DNA of 64,000 bases from Macrotrachela quadricornifera (GCA_022393335.1 JAJEKB010020567.1:445480-509479), one strand, 5' to 3'. Positions 10,088 to 21,690 are shown, counted from the stretch's first letter. Notes: generated by a model from the sequence alone, not told the origin. Made by a program: numbers and translations.

Positions 10088-11467
10088 TTATTTACAAACT
10101 GGACCATAACCAGCTACAAGTACCGGTAGATTGAATGGCGGACAGGTATGTATACTGAAATTTTGAACAGGAATTGTAAAACAAGTTAAATTTCCGAGAT
10201 CTAAAATAGTTGCCATTTCGTTTTTATGTTGATCATTATTACATGTCTCGTTAAATGAAATACGACTATCATGAATAGATTTTGGAACACGAGGATTACG
10301 AAGAAATGAATTTTCTCGAAAACTATAATGTAAATTAAGATATTCAATATTGACAAAACGTTCAGCTGTACAATCAGGTGATACAGTCATGTAATAAAAT
10401 TCATTATAATATTTAATATGATTACAATGAAAGCGAGGAAAAATTAATGTACGATTGAGAATTGTAGATAGATATAATGCTTTTTTCAATAATTCTGTTT
10501 GTATATTTGGATCAATTGAAGGATTATTATATGTAAGATATTTTCTAGGATATGATAAATAACCAAAAACATCTTCACTAAATGTTCGTTCTTTAATAAC
10601 AAATGTTTTATGTGCTGCTGAATCAAGACCTACTAAATGTGCTACAATTGTTTCATTAATTGAAATTGCAGGATTAAGATAAAAATTTTCAAATGCATAA
10701 TATTTTTTATCAAGAATTAAATCTCTTGTTTGATTATTTTCAACAGCACGATCAACAACTTGATTAAATACACCTTGATCCCAAAGTGATGAATCATTCA
10801 TTAAGATTTTTTCTACATCATTCATAATTTCTATTGTTGAATTTCGAACAGGAAGATAAAAAAATCCAATATTTCTTCGATTATTTCGTTGTGTATAAGG
10901 TAATCCTTGAGATAAAACATCAAATTTTTTTGACAATTCTTCAAGTTGTTTTTGAGGATTTTGAAACCAGGCAACATCAATTTCAGACATAAGTACCGAG
11001 TAATTAAGATGCAAAATCTTATTTACTAAAAATAATTTATTATTTATCATTTTTTTAAATGATGATGAACCCCATAATGCATACGATGATGTATTTTCAG
11101 TATTATTTTGTAAATTAAAATAACATAATTGTGAAAGATGATGATCTTGAAAATATTCAGCAGATTGATGATCAAGTACATAAACAAAAAAATTATTAAT
11201 ATCCATTCGTATTAATCGAAAGATCCAATGAGTAGCAAGATCAATATATGCATAATTAATTATAGTTACTATTATTTGATTGTTTAATGATCGTTCTCGA
11301 AGAATTTCTTCCAAGTTATTATGACAATGAATTCGTTTTGGATAATTTAATACATCAGATAAGATTGGTTTTCTTCGAATAAAATAGGTGGCGACAACAA
11401 TTAATATTAAACTAAGAACAAGTATTAATAGACGAGAATTATAAATAGAATGATTTGATTCCATCAA
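10088..11467 (-). CDS. Type II membrane nucleotide-diphospho-sugar glycosyltransferase
   Basis: Intact single-exon ORF, 459 aa. A short N-terminal tail is followed by a hydrophobic anchor at about residues 12-30 (LLILVLSLILIVVATYFI), the plan of a Golgi type II enzyme with a lumenal catalytic domain. The domain shows the features of the Nucleotid_trans family (plant RRA/XEG113 and similar animal proteins): a DxD-like motif in LMSEIDVAWFQNP (about residues 157-169), which binds the metal and sugar nucleotide, and the WDQGVFNQVV block (about 230-240). Several N-x-S/T sites fit a lumenal location. Family membership is confident; donor sugar and acceptor are unknown. The gene is convergent with the trypsin pseudogene and has no obvious partner nearby. 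Confidence 0.85.
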   Translation of the reverse strand: MMESNHSIYNSRLLILVLSLILIVVATYFIRRKPILSDVLNYPKRIHCHNNLEEILRERSLNNQIIVTIINYAYIDLATHWIFRLIRMDINNFFVYVLDHQSAEYFQDHHLSQLCYFNLQNNTENTSSYALWGSSSFKKMINNKLFLVNKILHLNYSVLMSEIDVAWFQNPQKQLEELSKKFDVLSQGLPYTQRNNRRNIGFFYLPVRNSTIEIMNDVEKILMNDSSLWDQGVFNQVVDRAVENNQTRDLILDKKYYAFENFYLNPAISINETIVAHLVGLDSAAHKTFVIKERTFSEDVFGYLSYPRKYLTYNNPSIDPNIQTELLKKALYLSTILNRTLIFPRFHCNHIKYYNEFYYMTVSPDCTAERFVNIEYLNLHYSFRENSFLRNPRVPKSIHDSRISFNETCNNDQHKNEMATILDLGNLTCFTIPVQNFSIHTCPPFNLPVLVAGYGPVCK

Positions 11468-12140
11468 TTTAATTAATATATCTAAAAAATCATTGAAATA
11501 AAGATAGATTATATTTTTTAATAATGATCGATTTTATTAGAAATTTTAAAGAATTAAGAAAATAGTATCTAAACTTAGAACTATAGAATATTTAATATGA
11601 TAATTTTTGTGAAATAAGATCTAAAAGATATATTGAACTATATAGAAATAGAATTGTCGACTTACCATATTGCTTCCTCTTCTCCATAGACCGTGACAGA
11701 CACCATACTATTCTTTAAATTATAATCTAATAATGGAGATGTTCACACTGTCAGTTAAAGAGATAGTACATAATCGGGCCAAATAAAAGTTCTCACTGCC
11801 AAAATAACGAGATTAAAATAATAGCACTTCTTGACTTACTTAGAGGGAGATATTTAAATTTCAAGGTATGCCAAATTTAGGTATAAAAATGAATCAGGAA
11901 CAGTTTTCTTCATAATTATAAGGACAAAACATAGTGTTGTTCGGACAAATTATAGGGTTTAGAGGTACTCCTAAAAATATTCAACTTATTTTTATCTGTT
12001 GGCGGAGGCAAATAAATTTATTCGACGATTTTTTTAAGATTTTCTTATTTCCGAAAAATTATCCGATGAAAAAGAAGAAAACAATGATAGAGAATACACT
12101 GATAAAAAAAAAACTAAACAGAAACATCGTTGAAAAGTAA
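11468..12140. other. Intergenic with small repeat scrap
   Basis: No gene. Around 11675-11720 a piece reading CATAGACCGTGACAGACACC resembles the interior of the MITE at 20589-20802, so it is probably a decayed copy of that family. Confidence 0.4.
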
Positions 12141-12321
12141 TTTCAGGCGTTGAAAAAGCTTTCAGCGTAATCCCTATGGCATTAAAAATGTTAAACACGA
12201 TGAAACCTGTTACATTATGTGGATGTTGATCGAAGGACCATAATTTATGTTCGAGAAGCATGTGTCCATTGTGAATCATATCATAATCGGAATTTAAAAT
12301 GATTCCCATGTTACATATGAG
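12141..12321. repeat. Dispersed repeat, first part (split by hAT insertion)
   Basis: From about 12208 to 12321 this matches 23858-23970 closely (shared phrase GAAGCATGTGTCCATTGTGA). The match is broken at 12322 by the hAT element and resumes at 13346-13380 with GACATGCTTTAATCATCATT. The segment 12146-12205, inverted, also matches the flank of the 20.6-kb MITE (20790-20835: CCATAGGGATT, GCTGAAAGC). It was not identified as a known gene. Confidence 0.7.
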
Positions 12322-13345
12322 CAGAGGTGCAGAATCTTCCTCGTGCATCCCCGCGCGGGGGGAGAGGGGGGGGGGGGGGTTTTTTGAAAAATTTCATTAC
12401 TGGGGGAAATTGTCAAACTGGAGAAATTTTAGAAAACTGTGAGACTGGGGAAATTTTGGAAAATTATCAGTGATAATTTTCCAGAACTTTCCTAGCCTGA
12501 CAATTTCCAAAACTTCCCCAGTCTCAGTTTTCCAAAATTTTTGCATTACTTGTATGCTCCGTTCTTGATAATCCTGGAGCAACACATTCGTGACAACTGA
12601 GCTCTGGATCGCAAATCCTTCCACAAAGAAGTAATGTTACATTGGAATACACCACCGCTTCATCTGACAGATCCATGCATCAAGACCTGCCTTAACAACT
12701 GTTTCTCCCAACTAAAGGATAGACATCGGATTTTCTCCAAAAAACCATAATGACATCGTCTCTTTAAATTAGTTTCACCTGGCTCAATTGTTTTGAACCG
12801 TTTGAGAAAAGAGCAAGTAGAAAGAATTTCCATGTTGTATCAGGGTTGTCGATTAGGGGAGGGCTGGAAGGAGGTCTGGTTCCCACCAAAATTTGGAAAT
12901 ATGCCGAAGTTTCTGGAAAACTTCCTAATACTTTCTGCCAAATTTTTGAAAACTGCAGGATAGATTTCGACAGGAACTAGGTTTTCAGGTTTAATTCGCT
13001 ATTTTTCTGGCAGAAAGTCGAGTAAAAATAGTATCTGTTCACAGAATCTCACGGAAAGTCGTTGTATTAGGCATTCTTTATTTAATTTCTGCCAGAAAGT
13101 CAGATGAAATACTTTCTGCCAATTTTTTTGCCCCTCCCACTTTTCGAAACAGTCGGGAACCATGTGTTGTACGAACAGTAACAAATAGAACAAAATGCTG
13201 CCATATTTATTTTTATTTACATTTTGTGTTAAATAAAGTTGGTCTGTAAGTGGCGAAGAAAAAATAGCTTTGGGGAAATTTTTTAGAGAAAATTTTCGCG
13301 GGGGGAGGGGAAATTTTTTATTTTTTGGAAGATTCTGCGCCTCTG
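12322..13345. mobile_element. Non-autonomous hAT element, 1024 bp
   Basis: Ends CAGAGGTGCAGAATCTTCC (left) and, inverted, CAGAGGCGCAGAATCTTCC (right). The 8-bp duplication CATATGAG lies at 12314-12321 and 13346-13353. Terminal inverted repeats plus an 8-bp duplication identify the hAT superfamily. There is no transposase; the interior next to both ends carries repeated GGGGAAATTTT-like motifs. Positions 12841-13164 are a second, nested hAT MITE. The insertion point is inside a dispersed repeat whose uninterrupted copy is at 23.9 kb. Confidence 0.93.
12841..13164. mobile_element. Nested hAT MITE, 324 bp
   Basis: Left end CAGGGTTGTCGATTAGGGG, right end inverted CATGGTTCCCGACTG; near-exact 8-bp duplication TGTTGTAT (12833-12840) and TGTTGTAC (13165-13172). 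The interior has several copies of TTTCTGCCA. A sister copy with a perfect duplication is at 51248-51581. Confidence 0.88.
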
Positions 13346-13384
13346 CATATGAGACATGCTTTAATCATCATTCTTACTATCCCA

Positions 13385-13600
13385 GGTCTATATGGACGGT
13401 CCGTAAACGACGGTAAACCGATACCAAACGACATCTTTACGGTGTCCAGATTTTTTTCGCTTACGAGTATCGGTTAATTACATATATACGGATACATTAC
13501 AGGCCGTTTTACGGGTCGTTTAGCATACACCATTCACTATACCGTAACGAAACACCGTTTAAGTGGCGTTTTTAGCCGTTTTTAATGTATCTTATAATAA
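13385..13600. repeat. CCGTAAACG-motif cluster
   Basis: About ten variants of CCGTAAACGG/ACGGTA/CCGTTT in both orientations over roughly 200 bp. The same motif family fills 21313-21690. It begins right where the dispersed repeat (13346-13380) stops matching its copy at 23.99 kb, so it may be the end of another insertion. Confidence 0.55.
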
Positions 13601-16352
13601 GATGCTAAAGTAAATCTTCCAAGATTCTTAGTATAAAATTTGAATAAAATTTTATGATCAGAATCTTGCAAAGTCATACCTAACCATGAGCAACTAAAGT
13701 TTTTCTTCGTCAACATAGCTCAATAAAGATAAACAGGCGTATAGACATGAACTTAGTCTGCTATCTTACTTTTCATACAAATAATTTCACATCATTGTCG
13801 ATTGCAGTAAACAATTTCTATGTATAATTTTTATTATCTTTAGATTCAGATATTTCAAAATTATTGTGAACAAGCGAAATATGAAGTTTACATGTTACAT
13901 TCTTTTTTGTGTACTCAAAAAGTGAGTACACCTATAAAATCGGTCAGTGTGTCCGTCCGTCCGTTTACAGGATAACTCTTCACAATTACATTCGAATGAG
14001 CTGAAATTTTGCGCACACAATTGTCTCATCAATATCTCGGTCGAGTTCGAAGATGAGAAAGATTCGACAAGAAATGGCTGAGTTATCGAAAAAATTGTCA
14101 TTATTCACCAGACCATCCCTGAGAGGGGGTACAGGAATTTTTTCAAAAAAAATTTTTTTTTTCAGAACTATTTAAAATATATATGAATCGACTCAGTTTT
14201 TAACGCTGATTCCGAATATGATATTGATTTTGAATGAAATCGTAGTTTTTCAAGTGAAAGTTACCTAAACAGGGTCCTAAAATGCACAAAATCTGTATCT
14301 TGAGGCCAGCGTGCCTAAATATGTCTCAGGTGACTAGCGGTTTTGGGCTACTATAGATGCATGATTTTGTCGTAACTAAAAAGAATTGTACAATGGAAAA
14401 AATCCGAACTCGATAGCTATTTATATTGGGGGATTATTATGACAACTAGCTGTACCCTGTGCAAATTGCACGGTTTTTTAATTTCCTTTTAAGAAAAGAT
14501 TTATCGTAATCAAAATAAAACTTCAACTATCATATACCATTAGATAGAGAATTTCATGGGCTGCAAAGTGACGCTAAGTTATAGAGGTAAATAGGTTGCG
14601 GACAAGATTTCGTCTGTATAACAGTGTCGAAAAACTATGAAAAACTCATATATCTTGACAATGCGTCAGTGTGATATTTGTTTGTTATCCATATTACCAA
14701 CACCAATTTTTTCAGAGTAGATAGAAGTCGGTAAGAGCTATAAAATGATGCAAAATAATAGGGATGGATATGCTACGGTTAATATTTATTCAATATGACA
14801 CTTGCGAAAAAGCATGAAAAAGCCATATACCTTAATAGTGTGTCTGTGCGATATTCGTTTATTCTTGATAGAGCCAACATTATTTTTATGTACTCGAAAA
14901 GTGAAGTTCACGATAGATTGATTTTGATCAATCTGTCTAAAAAAAAATCATCATTGAGCGCACTAAGGAATTGTCCCTTAGGCTGTGTGGATGTCCTCTT
15001 TTTTACCAGATAAGACGTGGTGAGGAGTTAGTTCCGAAGACTTTATTTATCTGCATAAATAAAAATTTCCTCTTTTAATTAAAGCTTGTTTCAAATTATA
15101 TTTCATATTATAAACACATGTTAATTAAGTCAAAACGTGGTAGAAGTTGTTGAGGGTTATCCTGAAAAGGTAAAAGAGGATCATATAGTACCGTTGTAAT
15201 AAATACAAAATCCTAACTTATTCATAAACAAATTCACCGTTTTCTGAAGAAAATAAACAAAAACTAAAAAAATCAAAGCAAGAATTATTGTGTATAGCGA
15301 ATAGTTTTTCTAATCAATAATAATCTACAGACTCAGAACCAGGGTTACCAGATCAAAATCTTAGAAATCGGAATTTTTTAGCTGGAATTCGGAAAATTCC
15401 GAAAAAAATACCTATCCAATTCGGAAAAAAATTCGGAAAGCGATTTTCAAGCTTTTTCACATTCATGTTTGAGTTTTTCAGGTAAAAAGATTTACTAAGC
15501 TTGATTATTTTCTTTGAAGGTATATTATATAATATCTCATCATGATTAAAATTACTTAAGGCATACCAAAAATAGTGAGACCGACACTTTTGCTTCTTAT
15601 GGAAAGCTCGAAGAAACTTTCTTTCTATACATAGTGATAGCCCATATCATGCTCTATAATTCTACAACATTTGATCACTCTTCAGCTTATATAATAATAA
15701 TAAAATTCTGATATATCAAGAGTTCTTTCCCAAGTCTCCGTAACTTCAGCTAATCAAAAGGACTATCGAAAGGTAAAACCTCGAACTCAACAGCTATTAA
15801 TATTGGTGATTTATTAGGAAAATACTGATGCCTGTATTTATCATATATCTCTTATAGATTCATGAGGTTGCTTTAGATTGTAATCCCGCTAGATACAAAT
15901 GCAAATCCATTCTGAAACAACTGTCTACCCAGTTTTTCAAGCTGAACACGAATCTGAACTCAGATTCTGTAATTTCTAAAGATATTGTAGCAATTTGGGA
16001 GTAAAGTCAATGGTCACTAGATAGGATCACCTACAGTGTGGTCCATGTGAATTTGGCTCCCCAGTTTTTTTATCTTTGCAAATTAGTGGCAAGAAATGTG
16101 TCTTGACTAGATCTATGTCTTGCAGGAAAATAAGTCTAGTATCTCGTGCACCACTTGAGAAAATTTCAAAATATTATCTCCAGAAGTGTAGTATTTCTTC
16201 GAACTTACGCAGTTTTTGACTTCTATCACTTCTTTTATCTCATATGTTACTCACTTGAGTAGAATGAATTTGTAGACTAAACTGTTTTTTGTCCAATTGA
16301 GACATTCTCGAGCTCAAATGGCTAGGCTGTTCACAAGATAAGGTTTCGAGGG
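13601..16352. other. Gene-free stretch with old repeat remnants
   Basis: No convincing coding sequence. Visible items are a short palindrome with GTGTACTC...GAGTACAC near 13908-13932 followed by TCCGTCCGTCCG (13952-13963), both typical of decayed transposons; a diverged direct duplication of about 175 bp (about 14635 and 14805, sharing TGAAAAA.C.ATAT.CCTTGA-like text); and a cluster of ATTCGGAAAA motifs at 15355-15440, starting with CAGGGTTACCAG at 15342, which could be a hAT end. Confidence 0.4.
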
Positions 16353-18143
16353 CAGGGGTGTCCCGATAGGGGGGCGTTGGGACCGCGACGCCCCCCCAAT
16401 ATTTGAGAATTTTATTTTATTTTTCGCCAGTTTATGAACATTTTTGGAAAGTTTTAGAAATATTTTTCCGGTTCCGAAAAATTTTTACAAAATTCTTTGA
16501 AAAATTTCAGAAAAAATGATTAACCGAATCTCAAAAATTTTAGAAAAATCTCAAAAATTCTAGAAAAAGTTCTCAAAAGTCTTAGAAAAGTCCCAGAAAT
16601 TCTCCAAAAATCTAAAAGATCCTCAAAAGTTTTAGAAAAACGTCAGAAATTCCCTAAAAATTTCAAAAATTCTAGAAAAACCTCAAAAATTTCTCAAAAG
16701 CTTTAAAAAATAGACCTGGGGGAGTCCGAGTCATGATTCGAACTCGAGTCACTTTTTTTGACTAAGTCTGACTCGATTCGGACTCGAAAATTGGGTAGCG
16801 TTGACTCGACTGTTTGACTCGAGTCATTTATTGAAAAAAGTCTTCATTTGCTGTTTTCGTAAAAAAAATAATTTATAAGGTTAAATTCTAACTTATTTAA
16901 AACATAGATTCTAATTCAGTACATTGTATCCGGCTAACTTCTTCAAGAACTTACTTTCTAGCGTATGTATTCATTGGGTCATCAAAGAGTCTGTATGTAT
17001 AGTCGTATATGTGCATTTTCTTCTCGCATCTCGGTTATGGCTCATCTTTGAAAACTATATATGTATGTGAAATAAGATAAACGAAAAATTCTGATTTCAT
17101 CATGCTTCACATTCTCTATTTGCTACAATATAATTGTTGTATGAGAGTATTTTTATCACTAAAACTTTTCATCATTGATTTCCAATTATCTATTTTTCTA
17201 TAAAGGACGCAAGTTTGCAAAACTCTCTCTATATATATTCAGCCTCTTAAAAATCATATGAATGCCTGTATAAGCTAGCTAAAACAATTATGGCAGTTGC
17301 TACCATAGCAGCATCAAATGAACATCTATTATGCTGAAATGATCTTTTTAAAGGATTCAATTCTACACGTTTTATAAAAGCCAATATTTTTATTGTGAAA
17401 TCTTCAGAATGCAGTAAAGGATCTATTTTACACGATAATCAATGATTTTTACTTGTAAACAGGTTAAAAATTAGGTCTTCGCTTACAAAAATATAAAGTT
17501 TTTTACTGAGTTGTAATGCGATATAATTAGAAGAGTTAAGTTTATTCTTTTTAATTTACTGACTAGTCGAGATTAATTATATTGGATTGTTTTATATGTA
17601 ATCTATTCTGATTAATTTGCGCAAAAACTAGGAATGAACTAAAGCTCCTGTAATAAAAAACTTTTTATTGAGATTCTCTGTAAATCAACAAAAAACGGAC
17701 AAAACGGTAAATATAGCTTCATTCGACTCGACTCGAAAACAGTGGTGACTCCACTTGACCCAACTCGATATCGCTAGGAAATGACTCAGAGTCGACTCGA
17801 CTCGAGAAATGGTCTTAGTGGCCCAGCCCTCTTAGAAGAATCCCAGAAATTCTCTAAAAGTTTTAAAAATTCCTGAAAAACCTTTCAAAAATTCACAAAA
17901 ATTTTACAAAAATCCCACAAATTCTCCAAAAGTTTCAAACATTTTAGATAAGTCTAAATAGATTCTCAAAAGTTTTTTAGAAATCCCAAAAATTCTCGAA
18001 AAATCTAAAAAAATTCTCAAACATTTTAGAAAAATCTCAAGGAAATTATAAATGTGCTTCAATATTTTTAAAAATTTTCGGAAAGTTGCACAAAAGTTAT
18101 CGACGCCCCCCCCCCCAATCTTTCAGACCTCGGGACACCCCTG
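16353..18143. mobile_element. Non-autonomous hAT element, 1791 bp, carrying a nested element
   Basis: Left end CAGGGGTGTCCCGA, right end its inverse TCGGGACACCCCTG. The 8-bp duplication TTCGAGGG is perfect (16345-16352 and 18144-18151). Subterminal parts (16430-16710 and 17825-18060) consist of degenerate repeats of CTCAAAAGTTTTAGAAAAAT/CCCAGAAATTCT, in the same orientation on both sides of the centre. The centre, about 16709-17829, is a second element. No transposase. Confidence 0.93.
16709..17829. mobile_element. Nested element with GACTCGA motif clusters
   Basis: Sits in the middle of the hAT at 16353-18143. Its ends (TAGACCTGGGGGAGTC left; inverted AAGAGGGCTGGGCC right) are roughly inverted, and both ends are packed with GACTCGACTCGAGTC variants (16725-16830 and 17725-17815). 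The interior is AT-rich and non-coding. A target duplication is not clear because the host motif is itself repetitive. Confidence 0.65.
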
Positions 18144-18596
18144 TTCGAGGGTGAGAGCAGACTCAACACAACTATTTTTAGACAATTTAATAAAAATCAA
18201 TTTGTCGTCAATTCTTTTTACTTTTCTTCAGTACACATAACACTCAGATTTAAATCGGAGGTTTCCACATTTATTTTTATTTAGATATTACAACGATATC
18301 GTCGAAAGCGTATGGATTATACATATAAATAATGTATACTCTTTTTATTTCGATAATGCAATAAAATCGTTGAATAGTCAAGTATGTATTTTATTTGTAA
18401 AATTCATCTTTCTTTTTTATTTCGATACTTCATCAATATCATCAAATAGACAAGTGTAAATTTTATAGACAAAATTCTTATTTTTGTTCATTTAGATATT
18501 TGAATTCCATCGTCAAATAGATAAATATTAATTTATATACAAAATTTTCCCCTTTTTTTCAGATATTTAGGCAATATTATCGAAAAAATAAGCATA

Positions 18597-20173
18597 AAGG
18601 ACGGAGGCGCATAAGAGCCATTTGTGGGCCCTCGTTAAATTGGGTCGGTTCATAGTTTACTAGATGCAGAATTTCGCGAGGAATCGTTTGGTGATAAAAT
18701 AAAGCTGTTTTGGAAGAGTTTTGAAGCTCTTTTGCACCAAATACTATCATTCATTTTTATGCCATATATATATGATGCATATAAAAAAGAATCATTAGGT
18801 GTCTTTTTTCCCCAAAAAGACATTTCAAATCAAAAATTATCTCAAACAACTACTCATCTCATACCCTATCTCTGGTAAAATTTTCAACCGGAACGGTTGA
18901 ACTGTTGCTGAGTAATAGAGTAAAAACCATTCGAAATCAGTACCGAATTATATATTTCTCTTATAACTTCTGTTTACTGTTTCCACGATATTTCGAGAAA
19001 GGAAAAAAACCACATAGGGTTTTGAGTGGTTCTGAAAGCTTGAAGAAAGGGCTACAAAATTAGATACTTTTTGTTTTGTTTAGAGGTGAACTTTGTTAAA
19101 TAAGACTATGTGACTTTTATTTAGATACCATTTCTTGCACTTTTGCACCTGTATTTAACAGATTTTGACAGGAAAAAGTAGGATTTCAGTCAAGACTAAT
19201 GATATATTTGGAATCAGCACAAAAAACTGAGTGGACTTATGTGTATTCCAAAGTTTTTCGTCGACTTTTTTTTTTCTCGAAAAATTTACCTGAGGTCCCC
19301 CTCAGGGCCCTGTCCAAAAATGAGTTTAATCAGAAAACCATTCCAACAATGGAAAACAGATTCGAAACTTACAAAAAGTTAGTAGAAGACAAAAGGATAT
19401 ATAAATAAGCAATAACTAAACAATAAAAATGATTTTTTGAATAAATTCATTTTTGGACAGGGCCCTGAGGGGGACCTCAGGTAAATTTTTCGAGAAAAAA
19501 AAAAGTCGACGAAAAACTTTGGAATACACATAAGTCCACTCAGTTTTTTGTGCTGATTCCAAATATATCATTAGTCTTGACTGAAATCCTACTTTTTCCT
19601 GTCAAAATCTGTTAAATACAGGTGCAAAAGTGCAAGAAATGGTATCTAAATAAAAGTCACATAGTCTTATTTAACAAAGTTCACCTCTAAACAAAACAAA
19701 AAGTATCTAATTTTGTAGCCCTTTCTTCAAGCTTTCAGAACCACTCAAAACCCTATGTGGTTTTTTTCCTTTCTCGAAATATCGTGGAAACAGTAAACAG
19801 AAGTTATAAGAGAAATATATAATTCGGTACTGATTTCGAATGGTTTTTACTCTATTACTCAGCAACAGTTCAACCGTTCCGGTTGAAAATTTTACCAGAG
19901 ATAGGGTATGAGATGAGTAGTTGTTTGAGATAATTTTTGATTTGAAATGTCTTTTTGGGGAAAAAAGACACCTAATGATTCTTTTTTATATGCATCATAT
20001 ATATATGGCATAAAAATGAATGATAGTATTTGGTGCAAAAGAGCTTCAAAACTCTTCCAAAACAGCTTTATTTTATCACCAAACGATTCCTCGCGAAATT
20101 CTGCATCTAGTAAACTATGAACCGACCCAATTTAACGAGGGCCCACAAATGGCTCTTATGCGCCTCCGTCCTT
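18597..20173. mobile_element. Foldback element: near-perfect 729-bp inverted repeat
   Basis: Counting the flanking TA, bases 18595-19323 pair with 19447-20175 without net insertion or deletion (positions sum to 38770 at both ends and at an internal check). The 123-bp loop is 19324-19446. Ends are AAGGACGG and CCGTCCTT with TA on each side, suggesting a TA target duplication. The flanks join as one unit of the tandem array. No credible ORF lies in the arms. A transcript through it would fold into a long double-stranded RNA hairpin. Confidence 0.93.
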
Positions 20174-20588
20174 TAATGTATTAAATTTTTATTTTTATTT
20201 ATTTAGATAATGCAATAAAACCGTCGAATAGGCAAGTATGAATTTTATGTAGAGATTACATTTTTATCATCGAGAGACAAATATGAAATTTGTATATTAA
20301 AATTGCTTTATTTCAAGATTCGAAATTCGAATCATGTCGTCGATATGGACAAATAACAATTTTATTTATACAATTCTTTTTTTTAAATAGATATTAAAAT
20401 AATATTATTGAAAATGTATGAATTATATATATAAACTTTATATACTTGTTTTCCATTTAGACATTTCAATCAAATTTTGGAATGAACACTTATGATTTTT
20501 ATATATAGAACTCTTATTTTTTATTTCGATATATCAATAATACCATAGTATGGTAAGTCTGAATATTTTAATTAGATTCTTATTTTTT

Positions 20589-20802
20589 TGTGAAACACGA
20601 TCTGAAAGAGAGCGTTGAAGTGTTTAGGGATAGAAATTTAGACCTTCCTCCTCCCCTCCACAGACCGTGACCGACGGGGGTCAAAGGTCACCGAGTACAT
20701 TTTGATAGTAGCAGACCATCACAGGTCGTGACCGACACCACAGCTAAAGAACACCGCCACAGACCGTGGCCAACAGTGAAAATAGTTATATCGTGTTTCA
20801 CA
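20589..20802. mobile_element. MITE with TGTGAAACACGAT ends, 214 bp
   Basis: TGTGAAACACGAT at 20589-20601 and inverted ATCGTGTTTCACA at 20790-20802. The interior has three relatives of CAGACCGTGACCGAC and purine-rich runs. Partial copies are at 24215-24362 (inverted) and 63942-64000. Flanked by T-runs, so the target duplication is unclear. Confidence 0.82.
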
Positions 20803-21312
20803 TTTTAATCCCATAGGGATTGGGCTGAAAGCTTTTTATTTAGATATTATTATAATATTCTCAAATAAATAAATAGAACTTTATATACGAAGTTTGTTTT
20901 CTTTTTAGATATTTTAGTTTTACCGTCGAATAGGCAACTATAAGTTAAACATATAAAATCTTTTTTTTTTATTTTCATTTAGATATTTTAATAATATCGT
21001 GGTATATGTAAGTAGAAATTTTACATATTAAATTTTTATTGTTTTTATTTAGATATGATTTTTGCTAACATCGTCGTTATGGTAAGTATGCATCAGGTGC
21101 ACAGGTGTGGTGGTGTTTGATGAAAAATGATGGAAAATCAAAGAAAATTATGAAAAACGGTTGATTAGGAAAGGAAAATATCACAGATTAGAACAGAGCA
21201 CTGAGATCGATGAAAAACTATATTTAAAGTTCCAATAAAATCTTGCATAGATAATAGAACATCTGGCACATTTTCATAGTATGACCATACTAGAATCCTA
21301 CTTTAAGATTCG

Positions 21313-21690
21313 AATTTTATCCGTAAACGGAGAGAAAACGACCAACTACGGTGCGTACTTCTGTGCCAGGAAATACGGGTTCAAACGGACTGAAAATGGT
21401 CCGAATCGATCCGGCCCCAGGTCAATGAAAACGGCTACATTTACGGTATGAAAACGTACCGTAAACGTTTTAAAAACGGCGTATTTACGGTATAATATGA
21501 TGTCAATTCGGTCCGTTTTTGATCCGTATCGAACCGTATTATCGGGCACAGAATTACGGACCGTAACGTGCCCGTTCAGTAAACATTCCGTATTTGGTGG
21601 TTTTTTTAGAATTATCAGATATGATACGGTAGGGGTGTTTTGTACCGTATTGAGATCGTTTCTTGACCGAAAACAGACCGATTTATATCT
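21313..21690. repeat. CCGTAAACG-motif cluster, second copy
   Basis: Roughly twenty variants of CCGTAAACGG, ACGGACCGT, CCGTTTT and CGTACCGTAA in both orientations over 380 bp. GC content is well above the surroundings. Short open frames here are by-products of the repeats. Same family as 13385-13600. Confidence 0.6.

Larger units (their letters stand above)
18270..21110. repeat. Degenerate tandem array, unit ~65-75 bp, interrupted by two insertions
   Basis: About 14 diverged units read roughly TTTTTATTTAGATATT, then AATAATATCGTCGAATAG, then CAAGTATGAATTTTATATA. Units are visible at 18275, 18341, 18414, 18482, 18551, 20187, 20251, 20307, 20378, 20446, 20518, 20830, 20893, 20961 and 21037. The array is split by the hairpin element 18597-20173 and by the MITE 20589-20802. 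It is non-coding. Confidence 0.75.

Noticed and set aside
19199..19408. Open frame in the hairpin arm and loop
   Set aside because: Short, partly loop sequence, no similarity to known proteins, and the arm itself is non-coding in the mirror copy.
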